DNA from: Latrodectus hesperus | Taxonomy: Eukaryota; Arthropoda; Arachnida; Araneae; Theridiidae | Direction: 5' to 3' | Assembly: GCA_037975125.1 (NCBI GenBank) | Contig: CM075856.1 | Span: 3,632,036-3,696,035, forward strand | DNA length: 64,000 nucleotides | Shown: positions 35,641-48,700 of the stretch, in pieces | How the letters are laid out: every line of letters starts with the position of its first letter | Numbering within the stretch: position 1 is the stretch's first letter | Notes under the pieces: model-generated | The model's input: only the letters and a program-made list of their open reading frames with translations | Database searches by the model: none | Told to the model about the DNA's origin: nothing | Position numbers and translations under genes: made by a program

Positions 35641-36250
35641 ATTGGCGCTCCAACTAGTGGCCCTTCCCACTGTTTTCTATTTAATTGCTTTTGAGTTTTA
35701 GCTATATTATTTTGTTAGTTATAATTTCACATCGGAATTTCCCTGATTATGTGTTCATCTGGAATGTATTCCATTTGTGAATTTTCCTGAGTCGTTCTTT
35801 TTCATCCAGAAACGGAACAGATGTATTTCATATCGGAATTTCGCCGAGCTATATCGTTTTCATCCAGAAAACAGGTAAGTTTATTTTGTTCTAACAAATT
35901 TCATTATCATCCTGATAATGTTGGCATGTTGTAATAATAGCATGTTTTGTATTAAAACTAATCCAAATAACATAACTTTTGTTTTGTAGTATTAGTTCCG
36001 TTATTAGTCGTTATAACTTCTGTTTTGATTAAATTTTGTTCAGATGTGTACATGAATGTTATAAGTTTCGTCTAGTAATACTGCATGTATTTGACATATA
36101 TTTTTCTGCACATCAATTTGCATGTATAGTGAAGTTTAATCTTTTGAAATGTATAATGTGTTCAATAAAACTCTTGAATTTAAACTGTTTATATTGTAAA
36201 ACAGAAGTAACTCTGAACGCTGTTCTATATTGTTCGTAAAAGGATAAAAT
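35641..36250 (+). other. gypsy primer-binding site and untranslated leader
   Basis: Directly after the LTR comes ATTGGCGCTCCAAC. TGG at the start of such a stretch fits pairing with the CCA end of a tRNA primer; I do not name the tRNA. The leader is about 600 bp with no recognisable protein. It contains two loosely repeated ATCGGAATTT...CATCCAGAA units and a strong splice-donor match ACAGGTAAGT (35871-35880). Acceptor-like sites follow at 35987-35989 and at TTTTGTTCAG just before an ATG at 36044. Whether this leader is spliced is unknown. Confidence 0.65.
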
Positions 36251-36254
36251 CGAA

Positions 36255-37230
36255 AGAAATCGATCGATTCATCGTTCGAGAACCTGAAGAAACTCAAGAA
36301 TATGCGAAAGTAAAGGAACTACTTCTGTAAAGATTTAATTTGTCTGGAGATCGATTCAGACAACTTTTCGCTCAACACAAAAAGGACACAGAGAAAACAT
36401 GGAGAAACTTCTTCTTTGATCTGTCTAGCTATTTTGATGCCTGGCTTGAAGAACTTAAGGTTTCGAAAAGTTAAAACAACTTATCATTGCAGACCAAATC
36501 AAGAAGAAAGTTCTCCCTGATGTTAAAGAACATTTTATAGATATTTGGTTTAAATTTATTTCTCCGGTTGATCTTGTTGAAAAATTAGATGCTTACGAAA
36601 GTGTCCGGTGTGGTGTAAAGAAATATCTCCTTCCAGTATATCAAAAGAAGCAGTTTCCCCTTAAGCACTTTACTCAAGAAAGAAAACATCAACATGAAAG
36701 AAATGAGAATCTTAAGAAAGAGTCAAGCGAAGTGGCATGCTATGGATGTGGCAGTCCAGGAATTATTAAACCTAAATGTCCTACCTGTAAAGGAAATGAA
36801 AAGAAAATTTCTGGTACTCTTAGCAGCGTTATTCTTCAATCGTCTTCTAGTGCACCCACTCACATGGCAACGTTGAGAGTAACTATCAATGGAGTTATGG
36901 GTACCGCTTACGTAGACACTGCTGCAACCCACTGAATCGCAGGAGAAACACTTTACCACATCCTACAGAAACAAGGTGCAATCTTTGCCTCCAGTACATT
37001 ACTAGTGTCTTTAGCAGACGATAGTAAAATAAAAAGAGAAGTTCAAACAACAAAGGTGAAAATTCGTCTTGGAGGTCGTACGTTGTCTTTGAACCTTGTT
37101 GCTATCCCTGAGGCAAAAGGAAACAACACCCTCTTGGGAATGGACTTTCTGAATTAAGCTGGGATTGTATTAAATTTGAAACGGAACAGTTGGTTTTTCA
37201 ATGATCAACCCAAATGACACTTTTCTTTTG
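36255..37230 (+). pseudogene. gypsy Gag and protease, broken
   Basis: Gag begins abruptly at a segment equivalent to the middle of related Gags (RFIVREPEE, then KVKELLL...RFNLSGDRFRQLF, a WRNFFFDLSSYFDAW block, and a VDLVEKLDAYE end). The usual N-terminal 150 or so residues are absent. A Cys-rich knuckle CYGCGSPGIIKPKCPTC follows at about 36738-36790; it lacks the His of a standard CCHC finger. The retropepsin-like protease comes next with active-site YVDTAATH (Asp codon 36915-36917) and the later NTLLGMDFLN flap-side block, all in one frame. Lesions: a stop after KELLL (about 36330), a frameshift near 36470, a TGA right after the active site (36933), a TAA in the LLGMDFLN region (about 37155), and a frameshift near 37235 before RT. 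In a working element these would assemble the particle and cut the polyprotein. Confidence 0.85.
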
Positions 37231-37237
37231 AAGAGCC

Positions 37238-38422
37238 GATGCCAGCTCTTTGTGGGTCGCTACAAATAATGCTTCCCAAACGGTTGCACCGCTAACTGTG
37301 AAAGAAAAAGGTAGTACTGTTGAAGATGAAACATTCCATGTGAATCCCACCCGGGAAAAGAAATCAAAGAATCATCCTCATCATCTGCGTGAAGATGAAG
37401 GCATTCATCTGACTGCTGAACAAAGAATTGAACTAAATGAACTCTTATCCCAGTATGAAACTATCTTCTGTCCAGGAGGAGAAGCAACCCCATTTATTGA
37501 ACATTACATTGATACGCAGAACAATCCTCCGGGTTCTGTTCCTCCGTATCGAGTGTCTCCAGCTAGGAAAGAAATCATGCAAAATGAAATTGAAAGACTC
37601 TTAAATGAAGGAATTATTGAGCCCTGTGAATCTCCGTACGCAGCGCCTGTTGTGCTCATCCCTAAGCGAAATGGCGCTTATAGATTCTGTGTGGATTACA
37701 GAAAATTGAATGCCATCACGAAGACAGACTCTTACCCTCTTCCACGCATAGATGATTTACTTCAAGAAGCTAAACAAACTCGTTATATGTCGACCATCGA
37801 CCTTAAAGCTGGTTATCACCAGGTAAATGTGGCTGCTATGGATAGAGACAAAACTGCATTTATTTGTCCTTTCTGGACATATCGTTTCATACGAATGCCG
37901 TTTGGATTGAAAAATGCCCCAGCGACCTTTCAGAGACTGATAAACAAATTCCGAAGTGGTCTTGGTGACATTTTTCTTCATTCCTACCTTGATGACATTA
38001 TAGTACTATCAGAGTCATTTCAGGAATATTTAGAAAATTTAAGAAACATTTTTCAATGACTTGAGTTATTCAAATTAACAGCTAACCGAGAAAAATGGAA
38101 TTTTGCATTTTTGAAGATTAAATAACTTGGGCATTATATTACCCTTGAAGGTCTAGAGGTTGATCCTGCCAAAACTGCTGCTATCTTGGACATGCCTGAA
38201 CCCAAAACTGTTAAGCAAGTTCAGTCCTTTCTGCAAACTTGTTCTTGGTACAGGAGGTTCATTCCGAACTTTTCTGGAATAGCCAGACCTCTCAGTAATC
38301 TAACCAAGAAATCCTCCTCGTGGTGCTGGAAAGAACAAGAAAAAGCTTCTTTCTAAAAGTTAAAGACATTACTTACTTCACCACCTGTTCTTAAGCAGTG
38401 TGATCCGAGTAAACCTTACATC
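37238..38422 (+). pseudogene. gypsy reverse transcriptase, broken
   Basis: Copies element RNA into DNA. Visible blocks in order: a linker, IDTQNNPPGSVPPYRVSP, the EGIIEPCESPYAAPVVLI segment, FCVDYRKLNAIT, STIDLKAGYHQ (first catalytic Asp), MPFGLKNAPATFQ, and the polymerase core SYLDDIIVLS (two Asp codons at 37991-37996). The connection domain follows with FLQTCSWYRRFIPNFSGIARPL. The open frame runs 37250-38059, then meets TGA at 38057, TAA at 38123 and TAA at 38354, all in the same frame as the flanking coding sequence. These are therefore point nonsense mutations, with no frameshift in this stretch. The catalytic residues are intact. Confidence 0.93.
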
Positions 38423-38800
38423 TTGCGCACAGATGCTAGTGGGTATGCCTTAGGTTCTGTCCTCATCCAAGGAAAATCCCAGGAAGATCAATATCCCATT
38501 GAATATGCAAGCCGACTACTAACCAGTGCTGAGCGAAACTACACAACTACAGAGCGTGAAGCCCTTGCAGTTGCTTGGGCTTTAGGAAAATTTAGATGCT
38601 ATATTGAGGGGCAAGAATTCACAGTTGCCACGGACCATCAGACGTTACGATGGCTCATGTCTTTAAAGTCCCCGTCAGGACGACTTGCTCGTTGGACTCT
38701 TCAACTCCAAGAGTTCAACCTCCATATGGAGTACGTTCCTGGAAAAATCAACGTGGTAAATGACATGTTATCTCGCCCACCCTGTCACCAAGGAGATGAC
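38423..38800 (+). pseudogene. gypsy RNase H domain
   Basis: This domain removes the RNA strand during reverse transcription. It begins with TDASGYALGSVL (catalytic Asp codon near 38432), continues through ERNYTTTEREALAVAWAL (catalytic Glu) to VATDHQTLRWL (catalytic Asp), and ends with GKINVVNDMLSRPP, the usual link to integrase. This stretch is uninterrupted and in the same frame as RT upstream and integrase downstream. It is part of one Gag-Pol reading frame broken elsewhere. Confidence 0.92.
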
Positions 38801-38829
38801 CAATGCGAGATATGTTCTGTTACTGTTAA

Positions 38830-40150
38830 CCAACCCACTGTTGTTTCAGTAGATTTTCCTACCAAAAGTCCTAAAGAAATCAGAGACAGCCAACTTAAAG
38901 AGGAAAATCTGAAGAAAATAATAAATGCCTTGGAAGCAGTCGACTACGGAAAAAAGTTTTTGATGAACAGAAGTGTCCTGGGCAAATATGCACCTGATTC
39001 AGTATCTGATGAGGCTCAGCTTGTCATTCCAGAAGATGCAAGAGAGCAGATTCTTAAATTTCATCACGATGATCCCACCGCAGGTCCTTACGGTGCTGAA
39101 GGCACTTTTGATAGAATTTCTAGAAGGTACTACTGGACTGGCATGCGGAAATACATCACCAATTATGTAAAAGATTGTATAGAATTTATGCTATACAAAC
39201 CCTCTAACCAAATACCTGCTGTTCTGCTGCAGACTCCAGTACCATCCCAAAGGTTTGAGACGTTATCCATTGATTTGTTCGGCCCTCTTCCAGTTAAGCA
39301 TGGGAAAAAATGAATATATATAATAGAAGGTGTTACTACGAAGTGGATCGAGCTATTTGCCTTGGAAAATGCAACAGCCAAAGACTGTGCTGTCACTCTT
39401 GTAGAAGAAATCTTCATGAGATATGGAATACCACGCAGGATTATCAGCGATAATGGACCACAATTTGTTTCTGCTGTGATGCAAAAACTATGCTATCTCA
39501 TGAAAATTCATCAATCCTTAACCCTAGTTTACCATCCTCAAGCAAATCCAGTTGAAAGAAAGAACCGTGATTTGAAACCTCGTCTTGCCATATTAGTCAA
39601 AAATCGGCATGATAGCTGGTTTGAGAAACTTCCTGCAATTCGATTCGCACTGAACACTTCAAAGTGCAGTTCAATTGGAAAAACTGCAGCTTTTCTCAAT
39701 TTTGGACGAGAGCTACGCACAATTGATGATGTTACTAACGGCTTTCATGGTATCATCTAAAACGATAACTTCGTCGTTGAAATTACCCCGTATCTAAAAA
39801 AGATTCACATGTGAAGCCAAAGACATCTTTATTGAACAGCAAAATAAAAGCAAGAATTTTGCAGATCAGAGAAGGAGACCAGCTCCTACATATAAAGCAG
39901 GAGATTTAGTTTTGGTTAGAAAACAAAATTTAAGTAATAAAAGTGCTGGTGTTACAGAGAAATTTTCGCCTCATCGCGATGGACCATTTATCATCGTTAC
40001 TCAAAAATCTCCTGTATCGTATTCTGTGGCAAACACAGATTCTCCAAATATACCAATAGGAGTATACCACACTTCGTCATTGACTCCTTTTCAAGGAAGG
40101 AAAACTTCACCAATCAAAGCTTTGCGCAGAAGAGGTCGGCCAACAAATAC
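38830..40150 (+). pseudogene. gypsy integrase and pol C-terminus, broken
   Basis: Inserts the DNA copy. The N-terminal zinc-binding region (about 39055-39210) is eroded: HHDDPTAGPYG has lost the second His position, and DCIEF has lost the second Cys of CxxC. The catalytic core keeps D, D and E (codons 39272, 39449, 39554; SIDLFGPLP, SDNGPQFVS, NPVERKN) with 34 residues between the last two, the DD35E spacing. Stops: TGA at 39311 where Trp is expected, and TAA at 39758. A frameshift lies near 39810. The C-terminal part then continues with YKAGDLVLVRK and GVYHTSSLTPFQGRK to about 40150, where it is cut by a (TA)n array and a Tc1 fragment. The true 3' end of pol reappears at 40768. Confidence 0.92.
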
Positions 40151-40151
40151 A

Positions 40152-40155
<4 letters not shown>

Positions 40156-40237
<82 letters not shown>
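40156..40237. repeat. (TA)n microsatellite at duplication junction
   Basis: About 75 bp of TA joins the interrupted pol C-terminus on the left to the middle of a Tc1 coding relic on the right. It sits exactly at the join between the unique internal region and the second copy of the duplicated block. Confidence 0.96.
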
Positions 40238-40659
<422 letters not shown>

Positions 40660-40732
40660 ACTTTCTGAATCACTTTTTATAAATTGTACAGAATTTCCGC
40701 TATTTGTAAATTATTCATGTATATTTCATTAG

Positions 40733-41269
40733 TGTAACATATCCATATTCACTATACTAACAATAGATAGATAGGGGTATACCACACTTCGGCATTGACT
40801 CCTTTACAAGGAAGGAAAAATTCACCAATCAAAGCTTTGCGCAGAAGAGGTCGGCCAACAAAAATGAACAGCCCTAAAACGCCCACTCCTGCCATAGCTC
40901 ATGCTCAAGAGCAAAACCATTCCAGGAAAATTCCTGCTGACCCCTGGTCGGGACGTCTTCGGAGTCAGAGGGGGAGGTTGTAACAGATCCATATTAACTA
41001 TACTAAAAATAGATGGCGTTACTGGCCAATACAAACTATTCAATATCCAATAGAATTAGAAGAGAGAATAGAGGACTCAGGAATGGGAGCCGAACCATCC
41101 AGTTCGTAAATAACTTTGTTTATAGTTTGTACTGTGCAGGTACTAGGTAACCTTATTATTAATTATTAATATTTTCTTTGTGTAATTATTTTTTTAATCA
41201 TGTGCAATGTCGTAATAAGTATAATGTTTTTTTGCCTAACTCTAACTCCATTTTCTTACGTCCCCTACA
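40733..41269 (+). mobile_element. mini-gypsy: LTR stub + pol 3' end + LTR (right copy), TSD TTAG
   Basis: Same structure as 35106-35640: an LTR start of 36 bp, a jump at ATAG into the pol end (40768-40983), a polypurine tract, and a full LTR. It is flanked by TTAG on both sides (40729-40732 and 41270-41273), a 4-bp target duplication. So the outer ends are those of a genuine integration, with the interior lost afterwards or before insertion. The pol frame ends QRGRL, with the TAA supplied by bases 3-5 of the LTR. Confidence 0.86.
40979..41269 (+). repeat. gypsy LTR (3' LTR)
   Basis: 291 bp, TGTAACAG to CCCCTACA, preceded by polypurine tract AGAGGGGGAGG (ending 40977). Pairs with 35352-35640. 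Confidence 0.92.
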
Positions 41270-41273
41270 TTAG

Positions 41274-42482
41274 TTATAATTGTTGGCTGATACATTGATT
41301 CGCATTAATTATAATTATTTTATTAACACATGTATAAAATGATTTCAATATTACACATTTAAATTTATATATTTAACATATATATAAATCTTAAATATCT
41401 GACATATATATGAATATGAAATGTATTTGAGAAATATTTACTTTTTAAAAGTAATTATAAGTATTGATTAAAAATGTAAAATTGTTGGTACAAATGAAAT
41501 AAATATTTTTGAAAATTTATTTTTCTTTATTTTTTGTAATGTTTTAAATGAGAATAGGATTTTACGTGTATTATGTTTTTTCAATACTTTTGTTAATAAT
41601 ATATTTAAAAAAAATATCCATTCTTTGTTTTCGAGACTACCGTTTCTTACACAAGTAAATTATGTAAGAATAATGGACCATTATCATAAATAGTCGTATA
41701 TTTTATTAAGTGAATTTAAACGTTTATTTTGATATAAAAATGCATCAACTTGTAATTTAATTCAAAGAACGAAATTTAAAGTAAATATCTTTCTTTAATT
41801 TCATATATTTCAGAAGGATATTTTATTGGATGACATATATCTATATAATTAGATTTGCTAGCAGATTATGCCCCTTAGCTGTATCTTTATAAATAAATTG
41901 TATTTTTGGGATCAGCTGCTTATTTAAAAAATCCTTAATTTATTTTTCTAGTTTTATTTCTTTAGTTAATTGACGTAATAAATTTAAAATCATGTTTATT
42001 TATATCAGGATTATCTAGAACTCAGTAGGAAATTGCTTCTCTTTATTCTTTTATAAAACTAATTAGATTCCTTTTATTAACTAAAATGTTTCAATGCCTT
42101 TGGCATTCCAAATTCATTTTTCTGCTATTTTTAACAGGAAAAAAAATAAATCAGAATAGTGTTTCATAAACAAAAAATGAATCATTACACTTAAACTTTC
42201 TTTGAGCTAGATAGTATCTTTCATTTTGAGAATATGAATGGGAATTACAAAAATATTTTTAGATGCCATAAATTACTTTTTTAAATCGCACAAATATAAT
42301 TATTTAAATATTTTCATAGATGATTTTCTACAAAATAACTATAATCAAATATTTTTAGATAATTTTAATTACTTCTTGATCTGGAATATTTTATTAAATA
42401 ATTGTTTAAAAAATAAAAATAGAGGGTACATTTTCATGAAGATATTTTCTAAAAATTACTGTTGGTTTTAATATATTTTTTA
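41274..42482. other. AT-rich DNA with no recognised gene
   Basis: Right flank of the gypsy locus. The 77-codon frame at 42238-42471 is dominated by Asn, Phe, Tyr and Ile and looks like chance. Confidence 0.5.
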
Positions 42483-42484
42483 GG

Positions 42485-42780
42485 AAATAGTGGTTAGGGC
42501 ATCGGCCTTTATCGTAAGGGTGGGGTGCAACTACCAATGCTATTAAAGACCCACAAAGTACATGCGGTATACGAGCTCGTTAAATCTATGGAATCGAAAT
42601 TCCTGAAGTCGGTCGTTGAACAGTTACTATGAGTATAATAATCTGGAGAAAATTTCATCCCCCTTCAGATAAATGTCAAAATTGAGGAAGACTCTGATGG
42701 TGCCCTCCATCGGAGAATTTAAAGAGCAAAGTCGTACTTTCACCTTCATTGGCTCTGATTAAGCGAAAGACGATCCCTAT
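42485..42780 (+). mobile_element. tRNA-derived SINE, copy 2
   Basis: Same family and orientation as 10295-10610: A-box region TAGTGGTTAGGGCATCGG, a mutated B box (GGGGTGCAACTACC), then the same body (CGGTCGTTGA, CTTCAGAT, AAAATTGAGG, TTTCACCTTC in order). More diverged and with small deletions, so older than copy 1. Confidence 0.8.
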
Positions 42781-45700
42781 TGAATTAAATTTGTATAACC
42801 AAGCTATAGTGAGCTTGGCTTGTCAAATTGTCATAAGTAACATGAACAAGAAATATTCAATATTTATATTAACATAATTTATGTTTTATACATGTTTGGC
42901 TTCTTATGAGTAAAAGCCAAAAATGTTTTCTTAAAATTATAATTATAGTTTTTTAAAAGTAATATAATTTTGCTTAAACATGTTCATAATTTATTTAATA
43001 AGGGATATGAAAGTTATAAGATATCTAAAAAATAAGGTTTTCCCGTTTTAAATTATCTGTTAATTAATTGATGATAACTTTTTTAATTTCTACATAAGCA
43101 ATTTCAATTAATTATAAATATTTATTTAACCTGCAGCTAATATTTATTCATATTGAAGTAAATTGAAGTACAGCCGCTAAGTAAATTACAGCGGCTGAAT
43201 TAATCAACACACACTGAACTAAATATGTTGGTCCAGTATCAGTAATCATGTTGAAGAAGATTTCAATATAAAAAATAATGGATGCTAACATTTCCTCTAT
43301 ACGAATTATCCTATGATAATTAAAAATAGATACAAGCTAATATTAAATTTATAATGGAAACCCAGTTTTTCCCAATATTGGGTATGCTTGTAGTTAATTA
43401 ATTTTTCATGTTATACGCTCTGCTAGAATAAACTAATATCAGTCTTATAAGTGTTACTAATATCTACTAATGTTAGACGTGCCGGGATAACCACCAATAC
43501 GGAGAACCAAATTTCTGCAACATTATAATACGTTAAATTAAATCCAACATGTCTTCCAATTTTTGTTACAAATATTTCAATTATTTTTTAAACTATCTCA
43601 TATTTTGTTCATAAAAATAAATCGAATTTAGTTTTAGTCACTTATAAAACGATAATCTAAAACATGCTCTTAATGGTGTAAATATCTACTTTATTATTTG
43701 TGAAAGATGATAATATGTAAAAAATGAATGATACTTTTGAATCATAGTTGCTGATTATTAACTGATTCAGATTTTAATAAACGCAATTAACCTTTACACA
43801 TTTGTGTTTACTATCAAAATAAAACTGATTAAATTGATACCAAGTTCAAACCGCTGGGTAAGATTTTATCCTGGCGATTTACAAATTTTTCTTGTAATTA
43901 GTTAGGTTTGTGTTATTGTTGCTTATCCCTGCTGGTTGAAATTAACATCAAACCAGGTCCATCTGCCCAGACGCCTTCATACAATAGAGTACACAGCCTC
44001 AAGGCTAGGGAATAGCTGGCCCTTCTTTAAACCGATCAGAAGCAGCTTCAGTTAAGTTTGTTCTTGTAATAAATTTCGTTATAATTTATTTTTATTTAAT
44101 AGGAAATATAAAAATATAATGTGTCGCCACTTATTTATTTTCTTTGTTTTGTATGAAAGAATATTCCTCATTTCTATCAAAAAAATGTTTTTCTTTCAAT
44201 TAGCCAATTTTGAAAATTGCTAGCATCAAAATATAAACATTAGTAAAAATTATGAATTAATGGACGAATATAATTGTTTGAATACAAAATTTTCTGAACC
44301 CTACTTGCTTTAATAAAGATGAATACATAAAATGATTTTATTCGGTATAACGTCACTTGCATCTGTTTGCCGGAAAAGAAATAAAAATATTTTCTTATAA
44401 TACATTCATTGATTTCTTAAGTTTGGGTATAACTTTAATAATATGTATTTTAAACTTATTATATATGTTATACAAAACGCATGTTTCAGATGTACTTGAC
44501 GTTTAGTAAGGAAATTTATAGCTTACAGAATTCCTAACGATCTTTATTATTAATGTTATGATAGTGACATTTTCTCTATAGCAGATATATATTAACGATG
44601 AAAGTACAAACAAAAATTATAGCGTCTCAACTAAGCAATGATTCGTTGCTTCCATTTCATAAGCTTAGTAGTTAATCCTAAAAATATTTAATATTTTAAA
44701 TTCTTTGTTTCTGTTTCATAAAATTTCCTTTAATTGTGTTTTTAATAACACTCGTTTGTCTTCATTCTTATTTCTTTATAAAGGTATCTTTCCCATTCAA
44801 AATCTGATAAAAAATATTTCTTGTTACTATGAAATATTTTTTATCAGAATAATATTCTTAACTGCTAATATAACTATAAAGAATGATGAATAAAACTTAT
44901 TCAAAAATTTATTCAAACTGATGCTAAATAAAGAGATAGAAATTGTTTTATTCTGACTCAGGTGACTATATTAAATATAAAAAAAACTACATTTGTCAGG
45001 ATTTTTTGAAATTTTTGTTTGGAATTTAATAGAAAATGTTGAGACAAACGTAAATGTAGTAAAACTGCATAATAAAAAATATACTGAACATCAATCTAAG
45101 CATTCTATGACTATAAATGCATTATCTGTAAATTTGAGTGAAAAAGATGTGATAAATTAGAGTCTTACATTTCTCTGATAGCATAACATTATTTTAAGTC
45201 TCTGTCAATGTTTTCGTACAAAAATGTCTATATTTTTACTTTAATTCTCATGTATGTCAAAATAATTTGAATGTTAGGTGTTCGTGGCATAAAAAACTTA
45301 CAAAATAATTATCTAAATTTTTATATTTTGTATTTTGCTATAAATTAAGATGAAAATTATATGGGTAAAACAATATATCATAACTGGAGGCTTGGTATCG
45401 TTGACAAGATAAAGTTTGTGAAATACTTACCAATATCTTCGTATTTTATGTTTTAGTAATTTGAAAACTCACCAACAAATGTTTATAAGCTATTCGAGTT
45501 AAGAAAAAAGATATTTTGAAGATAATTTTTCATGCAAAATATCTCGTAATGTAATTATAGAATTTCTTTTGAATTTCCTTCATACATTAATATGGATTCG
45601 AAATTCAACAGAAAGCTTAATCTTAGTCTTATTATTTAGTTCATTTTTCTTCATTTGTATAATTATATTCGTTACATATATAATTTTTGCATACATTAAT

Positions 45701-48700
45701 AGTAGTTATGTAGCTTTTTGCGAAAATTTTATAAGAGAAGTACTTATTTGAAGAATTTAAAATCAAAGAATACATTTTAATGGAAGTAGAAATTGGAGCA
45801 AATTTTGATATGATTAATGATATTTTATATATATAGTGTCATAAGTAAACACGCACTTTTAAGTTAGTTAACATCAGAATAAAGCTTAAAAATGAAAGTT
45901 TAATTTTGCCCCGACTCTAAATATTACTTTGATGTTTGTTCCTTACTGTTTTAAAGGCTATTTATTGCTCGATATTGTTCTTTTAATAATAATACAAAAT
46001 CATTTATTTTTAAATCATTTTACAACTAATTGATTTCGAGATATAAGAACTGCCCAATTTTTAACAATGAAATAGTTAAATATAATCTTTAAGAAATATC
46101 ATTATTTCATTTGAGATCAATTTTGTTGAGAATTTTTTAAATATATTCATATCAAGAATTGTTTTGATAGATAATTTTAAAAGTTTATTTTTATTATTTT
46201 AATTTGTGACTAAAAATTTTGCAATAATCAATATATCTGTTGCAGAAGAAAACCAATAATTGATCTTTGAATGGAGTCTTGCATACATAAATTTATTATA
46301 TTCGCTGAAATAAAGCAATGTGTGATAGTAAATTTTACATAAAAGTAAACATTCTTTAAGCTACAATATATGCTTTTGCAATACAAAAATTGAATTTGTG
46401 TAAAATACCAAATCATATTAATGCATGACTACAATGAATTGCATTTTTTAGGTTATAGTATCCCCTTTTAAACTGTGTGTGTGCACAGGTTATATTTTTA
46501 TAGTTGACAAATAATGAGTATCAAGTTAATTGTTAGTGTAGTTAGTTAATATTATATTAGTTAATAATTATATCACTATTTTATATAACTTGCCTGTTTA
46601 TATAGCGTATTTAATATTTAGTAATGATATAAAATTGTAGTTTGAGAAATAATTGTACCATTACTCATAATAGATTTTGAATATGTAAAGTTGAATAGTA
46701 TTATTTTTTCAGAATTTACTTATGTTGGACTAAAAAACTTTAAATTAAAATAAATAGCATAAACAAATAGATTTATTTTAGATTAAAACAAGAGAATAAA
46801 CAGAGAAATATCTATTTAGTTATAGTTTGATAAATCAAATTAACATATATTACCATCAGTATATGGGATATATTCAATGTAAATGTATCTGAAGGAGACG
46901 CCAATAATTATCCTAGATTAGACATCTAAAGTTGATCTAATGAATGTTGGCAAACACAACCCAATATTAGCTGCCAAACAAGATTCCATTTTGGCAGCTA
47001 TAATAAATTAATATATTGTCTGAAAAATTTGGACCAGAAAAGTTGTATCTAACATGGACAACCAATATTATTCCAGTATAGCAAAATGTTAACTAGCCAA
47101 TAGCATCTCAAAGTTAGTAGAACTGGAATCAATATAGGACCAAAATGACAACAAAATGAGGGGCGTATAATTTTATAAGTCGAAAATTAATCAGCTGATT
47201 GTTAAATTGCTTTGAGGAACATCTCGAGAAGATCCAAAATTGAAAGGTGTACTTTCAATGTTTTTTTAATATAAATTGCGCAGGCCAATTATCAGAATTT
47301 TATTTGTTCCAAAAGTGAAATGAAAACTGAAATTCAATGACACAATTGCAATTAATTTTTCTAAAAAAACTAATCAATTTAAATACGGATTAGTTTTTTT
47401 CATATTTTAGTATACGAACAAAAATAATATATTTTTGGTAAATATACTAAAACTTAAATATTTCTAAAACTTTATGGCTGCAAAGTATGTATGTATTTTG
47501 AGCATAAAGGAAAAATTATATTGTGTAAGACAAGTAAGGTCTGATATTTACAGCCGTTTTTATATGCACAAATTTCTTCAAGGACGTGAAATAGTTTCAA
47601 AGATTAATATTTTAGAAAATAAATCTGAAAACGAAGAAATGTCCCAGAAGAAATTTAAACCCTTACTTATGTTTAATTATAAGCATAAATGAAATATTTT
47701 CTTTTTATGTAGCACTGTATAGTTTGAAGAAATTTGTGCAATAAATGTTATCCAAAAATTGTAATGCTTTAAAATTTACATATTTTATTATTCTAGAAAT
47801 CCTCGTTTATATTTTTAGTGACATTTTACATTTTTATATTTATTTTAATCTCAAGAGGTTTAGACTAATGCAATCTTTCTTGTAAACTTAATAAAGAAAT
47901 TTATGTGCTAACTTGCAAACATTTTATCCATTAATATTTAACGATATTAACATTAAAAATATATTAGTAAAATGCTGGATAAAAATGCTTGGTAAATTCG
48001 TATAATAAGGCAAAACATTCTTGCAATTATATACTAGAGTACGGTGCATATTATCTATGCAAAAAGATAATGTCTTGGGATAAGTTTTGGTTGGAGTGTA
48101 AACTTCTATGTACTATCTTAGACACGCATATACGAAAAAAATGTGGATTATTTTTCTGCATTTTTTTTTCGTTTTGTATTGGTGATAGTTGTGAGTTTAC
48201 AAGATTACAATGGGAGATTGAGACAATCTATGAAATTTTTTTCAAAATATAACATGCTCTTAATATTAAGTAGTTTCATAGTAACTTTCAGCGATTAGAT
48301 TTTCTATGACGTGGTGTCAAAAATAAAAACCTAATACTGGCGGTGACCAATGAAAGATCTCAAATTTTGACCCAATCATTAATCTGATGAAAAAAGTAAT
48401 CAAATATTGAATTTTTTTCACCAATAGGAAAAACTTTCACAAGGAAAACCCTATACTTTTCGTGGTTTTTGCCCTTCCGTCCTTCAAAAATAGATATTAT
48501 TAATGAAATATCATTCTGAAGAGCAAGAAAATGTTAACTGTTTATTTAAAAAGATTTTTAAGCAATTTGCAAAAATTGTGTGAATCTAGTACCTAAATAT
48601 TGATTTTAAAGCAATTAAATTATGCACTGTTTATTACCAGATATGAAAAAATTTATATGGTTTTGATCTTTAGTTCTAAAATCTAACGTAGTTTTATTAA

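Noticed and set aside
36036..36239. 67-codon ORF in the gypsy leader as an accessory protein
   Set aside because: No similarity to known retrotransposon proteins, Cys/Phe-rich chance-like content, and it precedes the Gag remnant in the leader.
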